Shown: in pieces, positions 33,254-42,580 of the stretch
How positions within the stretch are numbered: the first letter of the stretch is position 1
Layout: every line of letters begins with the position of its first letter
From: Phytophthora hibernalis
Lineage: Eukaryota; Oomycota; Peronosporomycetes; Peronosporales; Peronosporaceae
Assembly (NCBI GenBank): GCA_012656075.1
Contig: JAAKBF010000035.1
Span: 124,001 to 188,000 of the forward strand
Direction of reading: 5' to 3'
Length of the DNA stretch: 64,000 bases
Notes under the pieces: model-generated
Databases searched by the model: none
What the model was told of the DNA's origin: nothing
What the model saw: the letters and a program-made list of their open reading frames with translations, nothing else
Translations under genes and position numbers: made by a program

Positions 33254-33530
33254 AAACACAAGCGACAGCATACGGGGCTCTTGGACGAGCTGGGTATGGG
33301 CTGGCTTGAGGCGAAAACACAAGCGACAGCATACGGGGCTCTTGGATGAGCTGGGTATGGGCTGGCTTAAGATGAATGCGCAGTGACAGCGTGCGGGGTT
33401 CATTGAACTGGACACGGGCTGGCTGCAGGAGAATTTGAGAACGAAGTGCGGTTTTTAAGTTCGCAGTGCCGAGCTTTTGGTCGATCGACGGCATGCGGGG
33501 TTCTTGGATGAACTGGGCATGGGCTGGATC
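33252..33530 (+). repeat. 61-bp tandem repeat in the Copia-2 3' region
   Basis: Two near-identical units start at 33252 and 33313 (gaaaacacaagcgacagcat). A diverged third starts near 33371 and a fourth partial unit (gcggggttcttggatgaact) near 33495. The repeat lies between the RNase H stop and the right LTR. Confidence 0.8.
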
Positions 33531-33801
33531 GCGGATCAGCGTCGGCTTGCGGGACTTCGGAAACTCGGCAGAACCTGAAGTGTGCAGTGACGCATGCAGA
33601 GCACAGATTAGCCAGACATGGGTGGCTGCAAGGATCTTGGTGACGGAGCACGGATTTGGATACCGGTATGCTGGCCGGTCAAGACTGACGAGTGAGAAGA
33701 CGGAGGACGCACTACATGAACCCGAGGCTCATTGTGGCTTTCGCGAGCAACGGGGAGTGGTGAAGCAGTCGATCAAGGTGGACACTGCATACCACGGGGA
33801 G

Positions 33802-33973
33802 TGTTGAGATTGGTCGAGTAGTGTGAGTTCTAGATAGATGAGCTGGAGGTTGGTTGGACCCAGGAGAGTTTTTCCTCAGGACTCGGTAGTTACGAAACTT
33901 ACAGCTGCATGTGCTCGGCCATGCGTGGCTCTCTTTGAATCTCACTTCCTCATTTCCTCCATTCAATTCAATA
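33802..33973 (+). repeat. Copia-2 right LTR
   Basis: 172 bp. Partner of 25616-25781, followed by ACTAG. Confidence 0.85.
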
Positions 33974-34113
33974 ACTAGCGCTGATAAAAATATAAGAATA
34001 TGTTTTGATATTTTTATCGGCTGTAAAAATATTTTAACCGATTCATAATTAATGAACTCAGAATGCCCATGCTTGACTGGGCGTTCTGAGCGTCCAACAT
34101 AATGTGTTCTCTC

Positions 34114-34146
34114 GTGGTGCGTTTATATATTATATAAACGCACCAC
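34114..34146. repeat. 33-bp palindrome
   Basis: Two perfect 16-base arms (gtggtgcgtttatata and its complement) around one central t. No duplication of flanks was seen. Confidence 0.93.
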
Positions 34147-34503
34147 GGAGAACTTGCTAAAGTCGAAGTAAGGATTGTGGAATTTGGGAAGACAAGCAGT
34201 GTAGTACTGTTATCCCTGTTGAAGATGCAGAGACGGTCAACTATTTTAAGTTAAGCTCGGCTCTGAATAGGTACAGCACTCTTCGAAGACGACATGAAGC
34301 TCTATATGAAGCTAAGCCAATACGCAAAGCAGGCGCAGCTAGTGGCTGTTACGGCCGAATACAAGGCGAAGTACAGTAGTTCTGTTAATGCATCGCTCAT
34401 ATAAGCTTAGGCTAACCTTCTACCGGTATCACAGTCATGCCTGTGACCTTGCATCGACGTCCAACGCTTTTTAGACAGCATTTATGATTACGAGGTTAAC
34501 CCA

Positions 34504-34620
34504 CGATTTATGTACTTCGTTGTACAAATTAAAATGACCCGATGCAGAAATAGCTACCATTTATTAAAAATGGTGCTATTTCTGTACAATATCGGGTCAT
34601 TTTAATTTGTACATAAATCG
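34504..34620. repeat. 117-bp foldback (hairpin) repeat
   Basis: The left arm begins cgatttatgtac and continues acaaattaaaatgacccgat. The right arm is the inverse, atcgggtcattttaatttgt then acataaatcg. An inner stem accattt/aaatggt and small bulges complete it. It resembles a miniature foldback transposon. Confidence 0.85.
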
Positions 34621-35110
34621 GTTGCAAATCCTACATGAGGATTGCTTTACCGCCTAATTCAAAGACAAAGCAATCGGTTTTCACAATATATGCATAAAAG
34701 ATAAGAGGTTTTATTAAAGGATCGAGTCCCCTTTTTTATTTATTTTTAAAAATCCAGAGAACAAAGCAAAATAAAATTGACTGTGAACACGTGCAGCTCA
34801 ACGCCATCCCAGACACGTTCCTAGTGTCCTCTCCCTCCTTCTGGGGGTTCACGCCGCAATCCGGTGACTTTAATTTATGTAGTTTACTACATGTATAAAA
34901 CTGCACAAAGGCCAAAGCCACCTGACGAGGAGACCTGCCCACGTCTTTGACCGCATGGCACGGCGAACACGATCCGCAGTTCGTGCACTTGCAAGAGTCT
35001 TGCATCTCGACATTTCTACGCCAGCGCTCAAGTCCCTCGAGCAACTCACATCACAACGGGACCGACCGTCTCGCTCGAACATCGGCGGCAAGCACCTCAA
35101 GCCGTTCCAA

Positions 35111-35120
35111 GCTCATTTCC
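35111..35120 (+). promoter_or_regulatory. oomycete initiator-like element of P450-1
   Basis: GCTCATTTCC matches the first ten bases of the oomycete core element and lies 31 bp before the ATG at 35151. Confidence 0.55.
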
Positions 35121-35150
35121 AGTCCAAGACCTCATTGCCCACGTGCTACC

Positions 35151-36779
35151 ATGCTGCAGTCGTTTTTCGAAGACAAGTTGAATTTCCTTGGTCCGGTGGT
35201 GCCCGGTATCATCGCTGTGGCGGTTGTCGTCGCCGCCTACTACTTCACCAGCTCAATTCAAGTGTCGACCATCGAGGAACAGGACGGTAAAGTGAAACCC
35301 AAGCGCGTACGATACCTGCCGTCCAAGATTCCCATTCTGGGCAACGCCATCGAACTTCTGAGCAACTCGGAACGGATGCACGACTGGATCGCCGACCAAA
35401 TCGTCCCCTTTGACGGAGAACCGTTCACCTTGAGCCTGCCAGGCAAGGACGACATGATGTTCGTCGCCAAACCGGAGCACATTGAGCAAGTGCTCAAGAC
35501 GCAGTTCGACAACTTCCCCAAGAGCCAGCACATTCACGACATTTTCTTCGATTTGCTCGGGGATGGCGTCGTCATCACCAACGGAGAGACGTGGAAGCGT
35601 CAGCGCCGAGTGCTCGTGAACCTCTTTAGTGCTCGCGCATTACGGGAGCACATGACGCCTATTTCGCAGAAGTACGTGGTGCAGTTACGGAAGATTTTCG
35701 AGGATGCAGCGACGTCCAAGGAGCCGATGGACGCCTTCGGACTCATGCACCGCTACACGCTCGATGTGTTTGCCGAGATCGGCTTTGGCACGGAAATGAA
35801 GCTGCTGGAAGGACGGTACCAACCATTTGCGGAAGCTATCGAGGAGTCCCAGTACATTGTGTCTGCGCGCTTCAAGCAGCCCGACGCGCTGTGGAAGATT
35901 AAACGCTGGCTGAACATCGGCAGTGAGAAGAAGCTCCGCCACGCGGTGCAAGTCATCGACGAGCACGTAATGGGAATAATCTCCGGCGCCATCCAGCGGC
36001 GTCAACAGCGCGACGAAGCGGCCAAGTCCGGCAAGGAGGCCAAGACGGTTGATAGGGATATCGTGTCAATCATCCTGGACTCGATGGAGTCCAACAACCA
36101 AGTCATTGACCCCGTAGAGGTGCGCAACATCGCCGCTGCTGCGCTTATTGCTGGTCGAGACACAACGGCTGATGCCTTAGGTTGGCTCATCCACGTGCTG
36201 AGCGAGAACCCGCGCGTGGAGGCCAAGCTGCGCTCAGAGCTAGTGAAACACCTACCGAAGCTGGCAACGGACATTAACTACGTGCCGACCGCGGAGGAGC
36301 TGAACCAGGTGCACTACCTCGAGGCGACGATCCGTGAGCTGTTGCGTATTTTGCCTGCGGGTCCCGCGATCGCCACGCACTGCGTCCGTGACACGGTGTT
36401 CCCAGACGGCACGTTTGTTCCCAAGAGCACGGACATCGGCATTTCGTTCTACACGACTGGCCGACTTTCGAGTGTCTGGGGCGAGGACGTCAACGAGTTC
36501 AAGCCCGAGCGCTTCTTGGACGTCGAGACCGGCGACGTCATGAAGGTGTCGTCGTCCAAGTTCTGCGCGTTCAGTGCGGGCCCACGCATCTGTGTGGGCA
36601 GGAGCCTGGCGTACCTGGAGATGAAGATCGTGATTGCCAACATTCTGGGCCGCTTCCACCTCGTACCAGTGCCCGGCCAGAAGCCCGCGTACACGCAGGG
36701 CATCACACTGGGCATGCAGACCCCGCTCATGATGCGCGTCGAGGCCGTAAACTCACAAGACGCGAGCGTTGCAGCGTAG
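35151..36779 (+). CDS. cytochrome P450, CYP86-like (P450-1)
   Basis: Intact 542-residue microsomal P450. The ATG at 35151 (MLQSFFEDKLNFLGPVVPGI) gives a normal N-terminal membrane anchor (residues about 15-32), so I prefer it to the longer upstream frame. Family landmarks are the proline-rich hinge and LPILGN-like segment, the I-helix oxygen motif AGRDTT at residues 334-339, the K-helix ExxR at E396/R399, and the heme loop FSAGPRICVG with the ligand Cys481. The overall pattern resembles CYP86-type fatty-acid omega-hydroxylases, so the substrate may be a long-chain fatty acid; that is inference. A related copy follows 490 bp downstream in the same orientation. Confidence 0.9.
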   Translation: MLQSFFEDKLNFLGPVVPGIIAVAVVVAAYYFTSSIQVSTIEEQDGKVKPKRVRYLPSKIPILGNAIELLSNSERMHDWIADQIVPFDGEPFTLSLPGKDDMMFVAKPEHIEQVLKTQFDNFPKSQHIHDIFFDLLGDGVVITNGETWKRQRRVLVNLFSARALREHMTPISQKYVVQLRKIFEDAATSKEPMDAFGLMHRYTLDVFAEIGFGTEMKLLEGRYQPFAEAIEESQYIVSARFKQPDALWKIKRWLNIGSEKKLRHAVQVIDEHVMGIISGAIQRRQQRDEAAKSGKEAKTVDRDIVSIILDSMESNNQVIDPVEVRNIAAAALIAGRDTTADALGWLIHVLSENPRVEAKLRSELVKHLPKLATDINYVPTAEELNQVHYLEATIRELLRILPAGPAIATHCVRDTVFPDGTFVPKSTDIGISFYTTGRLSSVWGEDVNEFKPERFLDVETGDVMKVSSSKFCAFSAGPRICVGRSLAYLEMKIVIANILGRFHLVPVPGQKPAYTQGITLGMQTPLMMRVEAVNSQDASVAA

Positions 36780-37268
36780 AGTAAAGAAGCAGCAAGCGAT
36801 GCATATAAGTATTCCTAGCAGGTCGATCCTCAATACTGACCGCCGACCAAGTTGAAGTGCCCTGAAGAATAAAGACCCAAACCATGACGTTCATACGAAG
36901 TCACGTGTCCATGTTGGTCAGCAGGACTTTCTCGTAATTCATGAAGAAACCGACCGAATGGAGGTCGAAGTGAAGCGCTTCGACCAGATGCCGCCACCTC
37001 GAAGACGATTCCGTTGGTGTGTCTTGCGATTGCTCTCGAGTGCAAATCGGATGGCGTATGTGCATACTAGTAGTATTACTACATGTATATGGCGGGTTCT
37101 CACAACGCGACGTCGAGGAAGCTTCCCGCTGCAATTCGGTAGAGATTGAGACCTTGATCGCACCCGCCGACATCTCTTTGCCACGGTCGGTTGTCCTGGA
37201 TCGCCGACCGTCACACTGCAATCGGCGAGATCAGGTGCACCTTCAGACTTTCACTCTTCGTTCCGAGG

Positions 37269-38840
37269 ATGCTGCAGTCCATGTTCAAGTCCCCGTGGTA
37301 CCGAGCCTCGTCACTGCGGCGGTGCTCGTCACGCTCTACTGGACCAAGGCGACCAAGGTCTCCGCTAAGATCAAGGGTGACAAGGTTAAGAACGCCATCA
37401 TTCTACCGGGCACACTACCCGTCCTAGGCAATGCTGTCGAGCTCGCGGCCAATGCGGCGCGCATGCACGACTGGCTGGCCGACCAGTTTGCCGCCACGGA
37501 CGGGGAGGCGTTTATTGTGCGTTTACCCGGCAAAGACGACATGATGTTCATCGCCAAGCCGGAACACCTGGAGGCGGTGCTCAAGACGCAGTTCGACATC
37601 TTCCCCAAGAGTGAGTACATCCACGATGTGTTCTGTGATATGCTGGGCGACGGCATTGTCGTGACGAACGGAGAGACTTGGAAACGTCAGCGCAACGTTG
37701 TCGTCGGCCTCTTCAGTGCGCGTGCTCTGCGTGAACACATGACACCACTTGTGCAAAAGTACACGGTACAACTCGTCGACATCCTGTCCGACGCGGCAGC
37801 TTCGAACACTCCTCTTGACGTCTTCGACCTGCTGCATCGCTACACGTTCGATGTGTTCGGCGAGATCGGCTTCGGCGCCAAAATGGATTCTATGAAGGGC
37901 TCCTTCCAGCCGTTCGGAGAGGCTATGGATGAGGCGCAGTTCCTTGCCGGCAAGCGCTTCAAGCAGCCAGTGTGGTTCTGGAAGCTTCGACGCTGGCTCA
38001 ACGTGGGCGACGAGAAGAAGCTCAAGGAAAACGTGCGCGTGATCGACGAACACTTAATGGGCATCATCGCCGATGCCATCGAGCGTCGTCGCATTCGTGT
38101 GGAAGAGAGGAAGGACGGTCGCGCTGCCGCTCTCAGACAAGGACATTGTATCGATTGTGCTTGACACGATGGATACCAAGGGCTTGCCTGTCAACCCCGT
38201 CGAAGTACGCAACATCGCATTAGCGTCGATTATCGCCGGTCGCGACACCACTGCCGACTGCATGGGCTGGTTGTTCCACTTGCTCAGCCAGAACCCGCGT
38301 GCCGAGTCGAAGCTCCGTGAGGAGGTCTTGGCCAAGATCCCCCAGCTCAGTGCTGACAAGCACTACACCCCGACCGTGGAGGACATCAACAAAGTGCCAT
38401 ACCTCGAGGCTTGCATTCGCGAGCTTCTGCGTCTGTACCCGCCTGCACCGTTGATCACCACGCACTGTATCAAGGATACTGTCTTCCCGGATGGCACGTT
38501 TGTGCCAGCGAAGACGGACATCGGCATCGCTCTGTTTTCGTCAGGTCGTTTGACGAGTGTCTGGGGCGAAGACGCTTTAGAGTTCAAGCCCGAGCGATTC
38601 CTTGACAACGAGACCGGTGAGGTCGTCTCAGTGACTGCGACCAAGTTCTCTGCTTTCAGCGCTGGCCCGCGTATCTGCGTTGGACAGAATTTGGCTTTCA
38701 TTGAGACCAAGATCGTAATTGCCAGCATTGTCGGCCGCTTCCTCATGGCCCCCGAACCTGGTCAGAATGTCGCCTACACAGAGGGTATTTCTCTGGGTAT
38801 GATGGATCCGCTCATGATGCGCCTCGAGGCGGTGAACTAG
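37269..38840 (+). CDS. cytochrome P450, tandem paralogue (P450-2), frameshifted
   Basis: Paralogue of the preceding gene. The ATG at 37269 (MLQSMFKS) parallels MLQSFF of P450-1, but the protein then continues in another frame (VVPSLVTAAVLVTLYWTKAT), so a one- or two-base shift near 37290 is needed. A second shift near 38110 separates IIADAIERRRIRVEE from DKDIVSIVLDTMDTKG. All landmarks are present: AGRDTTADCMGW, CIRELLRLYPPAP and FSAGPRICVGQNLAF. No splice sites fit the breaks. Either the paralogue is decaying or these are sequencing indels. An in-frame extension upstream of 37269 also exists, so the start is uncertain. Confidence 0.8.
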
Positions 38841-39163
38841 TCGAGTTCTGGAGCTCATTGCAGTATAGGCTTATTTGAAAGAAGGAGAAGCGGTAGCCGT
38901 GTAGGTTGAAGAAGTTGTCATTCAAGAAACTAATTTGAACATTATCTACTGGTTGTACTACAGTACTTCGAATAATTTGTTAACAGCGACGTTGACACAG
39001 TTGCGAATATGGTGAGCTATCCTGGTCCACAGGCGGCAAACACGGAGACAGTAAAGATAACATCAACATCAAAATAGAAGCCGCTTATTCATACGAAGTA
39101 CTTGTAACACTGATGAAAAGAAACACAATAAAGAGCAAGACAATAAATTCATGACTCGGGCAC
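38841..39163. other. short intergenic gap between convergent genes
   Basis: The 3' ends of P450-2 (plus) and the ribonucleotide reductase gene (minus) converge here. The interval is AT-rich, with AATAAA-like signals on both strands (for example aataaattc near 39141), and holds no gene. Confidence 0.5.
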
Positions 39164-41696
39164 TTACAATTCCTTGGCAGTCTTGACAAGCTCCTCAAAC
39201 TCTTCCTCGCTGTGCTCCTCGTGTTTACGGAATTTGGCATCAAAGCAAGTCTCCGACGCGCGGAATCGCTGCAGCTTCGGATCTCCTCCGATCAAACTCT
39301 TGATCACTGCGATGTCCTCAATATCGACCAGACCAGGCACCACCGTCGTACGGAACTCGTGCTTCACGCCAGACTTCTTGATCATTTCGATCGACTTCTT
39401 CAGCAGCTTAGGGCGAAGTGCCTTTCCTGCGACCTCAGCATAGCGCTCGGGGTCTGCCTTCACATCCATCGCGACAAAGTCAACGAGCTTCTCGTCGAAG
39501 ACTTTCTGCAGCACGTTCGGGTTGCTTCCGTTCGAGTCGAGCTTGACAGTGATTCCTCGTTCCTTAGCCTGACGCAGAAACGGCATCAAACCGGACTGGA
39601 TGGTGGGCTCACCGCCGCAGATCACCAAACTTTTGTGCTCCGTGGAAGCCACGTAGTCCAGAATTGCGTGAGGATCCAAGTCCTCGGGTTTCTCATTGAC
39701 GAGGTCGCTGTTGTGGCACCACCCACACTTGAGGTTGCATCCCTTGGTGAAGAGGATCGACGCCACGGGTTTTCCTGGGAAATCGGTATACGTGGTCTTG
39801 GTGAAGCCGCCAATCTGAAAGTCAATCGGCTCGTTCTCGATCGCTGTGTAGATCTTGCGCATGCTGAACTCGACTTTCTTACCAGCATTCCAGTCCGACA
39901 CGGGACGGAAGTAGCCCACGATACGCGAGTAGACCAGCGATTTCTCTCCACATTGAGGACACTCGAAGTGCTCGCCAGAAAGGTAGCTGTGAGTACGGCA
40001 AATACTGAAAGTCGGTGTCAGGGTCACGTACGGGATCCGGTACCTGGTCGTGATCGACCGGACGAGATCACGTGCTTGCGTCCAACTCGAAAGCCGTTCG
40101 CCCAGGAACGCGTGAAACACCGTGCCGCCCGTGTATTCCGTCTGAAGCGATTCCTGGTGAGTCAGTGCCTCGAACAAATCGTCCGTTGAGTCGACCGGCA
40201 GCATTGTCGAGTTCGTGTAGAACTCCGGCAGCTTGGCCTGTGGGAACAGCTCGTGGTCGATCTTCGCGAGCTTGTAGCACGTCGACTCGGCAGGAGTGGC
40301 CTCCAGGTTGTACAGGTGCTTGGTCTCAAGTTGGATTTCCTGCAACTCGTCCTTGATGAACTGCAGCACGCTTCCGGCAAAGTCTTTGTTGTGGTAGATT
40401 CCACGACCCAGCAGGATTGAGCAGGCCTCGTTCATGCCGATGACACCGATTGTAGAAAAATGGTTAGCCCAGTAGCTCTTGGCGCGCTGGTACACGCTCT
40501 TCAGATAAAATCGCGTGTACGGGTACAACTCCATGTTGGACTCGATCACCTTTCGCTTTGTCTCCAGCGATTCCTTAGCAACGGTGATCGTCTCCTTGAC
40601 AACCGTGAAGAACTTGGGCACCGACTTGGCACGCAGAGCCAAGTTCGGCAAGTTGAGCGTCACAACACCCAGCGAACCGGTTAACGGCGTGGCACCAAAA
40701 TGCCACCCGCACGGGTGTGGAGTTTTCGGGTGTCGAGGCGTAGACGACAGCACATGGATCGAAAGTCCGCGGGGTTCAAGTCCGAATTGATGAAGTTAGC
40801 GAAGTAGGAACACCGTACTTGGCTGTCATCTCCCACATTGGCTTGAAGCGGGGAGACTCCCAGTCGAACTCCTTGGACAGGTTGTAGGTCGGAATGGGGA
40901 AGCTGAAGATGGATCCGTTGCCGTCACCCTGGATCATCACCTCGGCGAACGCCTTGTTGAACATGTCGATCTCCTCCTGAAAGTCACCGTATACCCACGT
41001 TGGATGCTGCTTGCCCCCGATGACCACCGGTTGTTCCGCCAAGATGCTCGAGCACACCAAGTCTAGCGAGATGTTGGTGAACGGAGCCTGGAACCCGCTG
41101 CGGGTCGGCACGTTCAGCGAGTACACGAACGACTGGATGAACTTGAAGACATCTATGTAACTCAGCTCGTCCACACGGATGAACGGAGCGATGTACGTGT
41201 CAAGGTTCGACAGCGCCTGAGCGCCAGCCATTTCTCCCTGAAGGGTGAAGAGGAAGTTGACAATCTGGTTCAACGCCGTGTTGAAGTGCTTGGGCGGACG
41301 GCACTGCAGCTTGTTGGGCACACCGCCAAAGCCGTGAATCAGGATGTCCTCGGTGCTCCAGCCAGAGCAGTAGGCACTGAGGTATCCCAGATCGTGGATG
41401 TGGAAGCGGTTCTCCTTGACGAATTCGCGTACCTTCTCTGAGTAGAGTTTGTGCAGCCAGTACTCCTCGACGATGCTGGTGGCAATGTGCTGGCTGAGAC
41501 CTTGCAGCGAGAACGTCACGTTTGAGTTCTCAGCGGCCTTCCACGTGATTTTGCCCAGGTACTCGTCAATGACCGGAGACGCCGCAGTCGCGAGTGCCGT
41601 GGACTTGTTCAGAGTGGGCAGACCTTCCGTCTTAACGGAGTTGGCGGGGTTCACTGCCGTGTAGACATCTTCGATGCTGGAACGAGAAGGAGCCAT
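39164..41696 (-). CDS. fused class III ribonucleotide reductase and activase (NrdD-NrdG)
   Basis: Anaerobic ribonucleoside-triphosphate reductase makes dNTPs using a glycyl radical generated by a radical-SAM activase. Here both appear to lie on one polypeptide. From the ATG at 41696 (MAPSRSSIEDVY) the NrdD part runs through NRFHIHDLGYLSAYCSGW and GDGNGSIFSFPIP. After a one-base gap near 40832 comes SMCCRLRLD, with the active-site Cys region. After another near 40697 the long frame to 39164 carries FGATPLTGSLGVVTLNLPN, the zinc site (ECPQCGEKSL) and the glycyl-radical loop SRIVGYFRPVSDWNAGK. It then continues without a break into an NrdG-like domain with CNLKCGWC (CX3CX2C) and VICGGEPTIQSG. 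Both breaks look like missing T residues. The assembled length is about 840 residues. A core promoter element lies 27 nt upstream. Confidence 0.85.
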
Positions 41697-41722
41697 GGTG
41701 CTGGTCAATGGAGACACTTGGT

Positions 41723-41738
41723 CAAATGGAAAGTGAGG
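41723..41738 (-). promoter_or_regulatory. oomycete Inr/FPR-like core promoter of the NrdD-NrdG gene
   Basis: On the minus strand the site reads CCTCACTTTCCATTTG, close to GCTCATTYYNCAWTTT, and ends 27 nt before the ATG at 41696. Confidence 0.6.
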
Positions 41739-42580
41739 TTGGTGAAGGATTCTGATGGGGAGTGCGCTAATGTACTGTTGGCTTGGTTGGCCGCCAAGCC
41801 ATGTGACTCGTGACTTCTTTAGCGCGGGGTGGCGGACACGGCGCTTCCTACTGAAATCTGGCGCGCTTTCGAGCCGAAGCTGCTCGTTTGGCGCGATCCC
41901 GGACGCCAAGTGTTCGAGTTTGACAAGCTCCCGCGAAAACGATCAAGTGCTGCTCATGGCTTTGACGCGAGATCGCGTGTTTAACACCAAGCAGAAAACA
42001 TGCGCTTCTGCTTGCCTGTCGATTGGCCAGGATACTGCGCGTACGTCTTGCCCTCGGCTCTCGCTGGTGACTGAAGCAAGTTTTGCGCGCGATGGCGGTT
42101 TGCCAACAGAATTGTCTACATGTACTGTATTAAAGTAATGATCGATGTTAGAGTCACACAGCCGGTTTGTGCCTTCGTACCTAAGAGCGCATCATAGTCA
42201 CCGTGTCAGTCACTTAACAGTGGACAAAGACACAGAAGGTACAAAAGGCACAAACCAGGAATATATTACGCGCGCGGATTTCATAAATTTCATCAAATTT
42301 AGACATCTTACTCAAGGGGGAGTTAATTGCGTATACGATAATGCCGTCTTCTCGTCTAAGTGTCGTACGAACACAATTTGGTGTTGCGCGAATGTGCGCA
42401 TGACTTGTGATTTTGACTTCAAAAAGCTAACTCGGACAGAGCAACACTCAAAACATCTCTTCGACTTCAGCATGACATGAAGCAATGCTATCTATTTCCT
42501 GGGAACGAATACGAGTAAAGAATCTTTTTAACATTGAATGGTCGACGCAAGTACTATTTAGTCTTAGGTACTATTGCTTC
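41739..42580. other. non-coding interval
   Basis: Proximal promoter region of the reductase gene, then AT-rich sequence. An imperfect inverted repeat (gtttgtgccttcgtacct at about 42164 versus aggtacaaaaggcacaaac at about 42237) lies 75 bp apart. No gene is supported. Confidence 0.45.

Larger units (their letters stand above)
25616..33973 (+). mobile_element. Copia-2 LTR retrotransposon, internally deleted and carrying a Gypsy
   Basis: LTRs at 25616-25781 and 33802-33973 both begin TGTTGAGATTGG and end tcaattcaata. A tRNA-iMet-like primer site (tgttatcaatcc) follows the left LTR, and a polypurine run (cggggag) precedes the right one. ACTAG is duplicated outside. Internally only a gag start (ATG 25843, SNWKEFWNFNSRWRDFIAWQ) and, after the Gypsy insertion, more gag fused directly to the RNase H tail remain, so most of pol is deleted. 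A Gypsy (25966-32915) has inserted into the gag. Confidence 0.88.
25611..33978. repeat. 5-bp target duplication ACTAG flanking Copia-2
   Basis: ACTAG at 25611-25615 and 33974-33978 immediately flanks the two Copia-2 long terminal repeats. This is the 5-bp duplication expected of LTR retrotransposon integration. Confidence 0.9.
33979..35110. other. non-coding interval upstream of the P450 genes
   Basis: AT-rich; no gene supported. It contains a 33-bp palindrome (34114-34146) and a foldback element (34504-34620). GC content rises from about 34930 toward the P450 gene, probably its 5' flank. Confidence 0.55.

Noticed and set aside
39212..40189. 325-codon plus-strand ORF over the reductase gene
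   Set aside because: Antisense shadow of the well-supported NrdD-NrdG frame.
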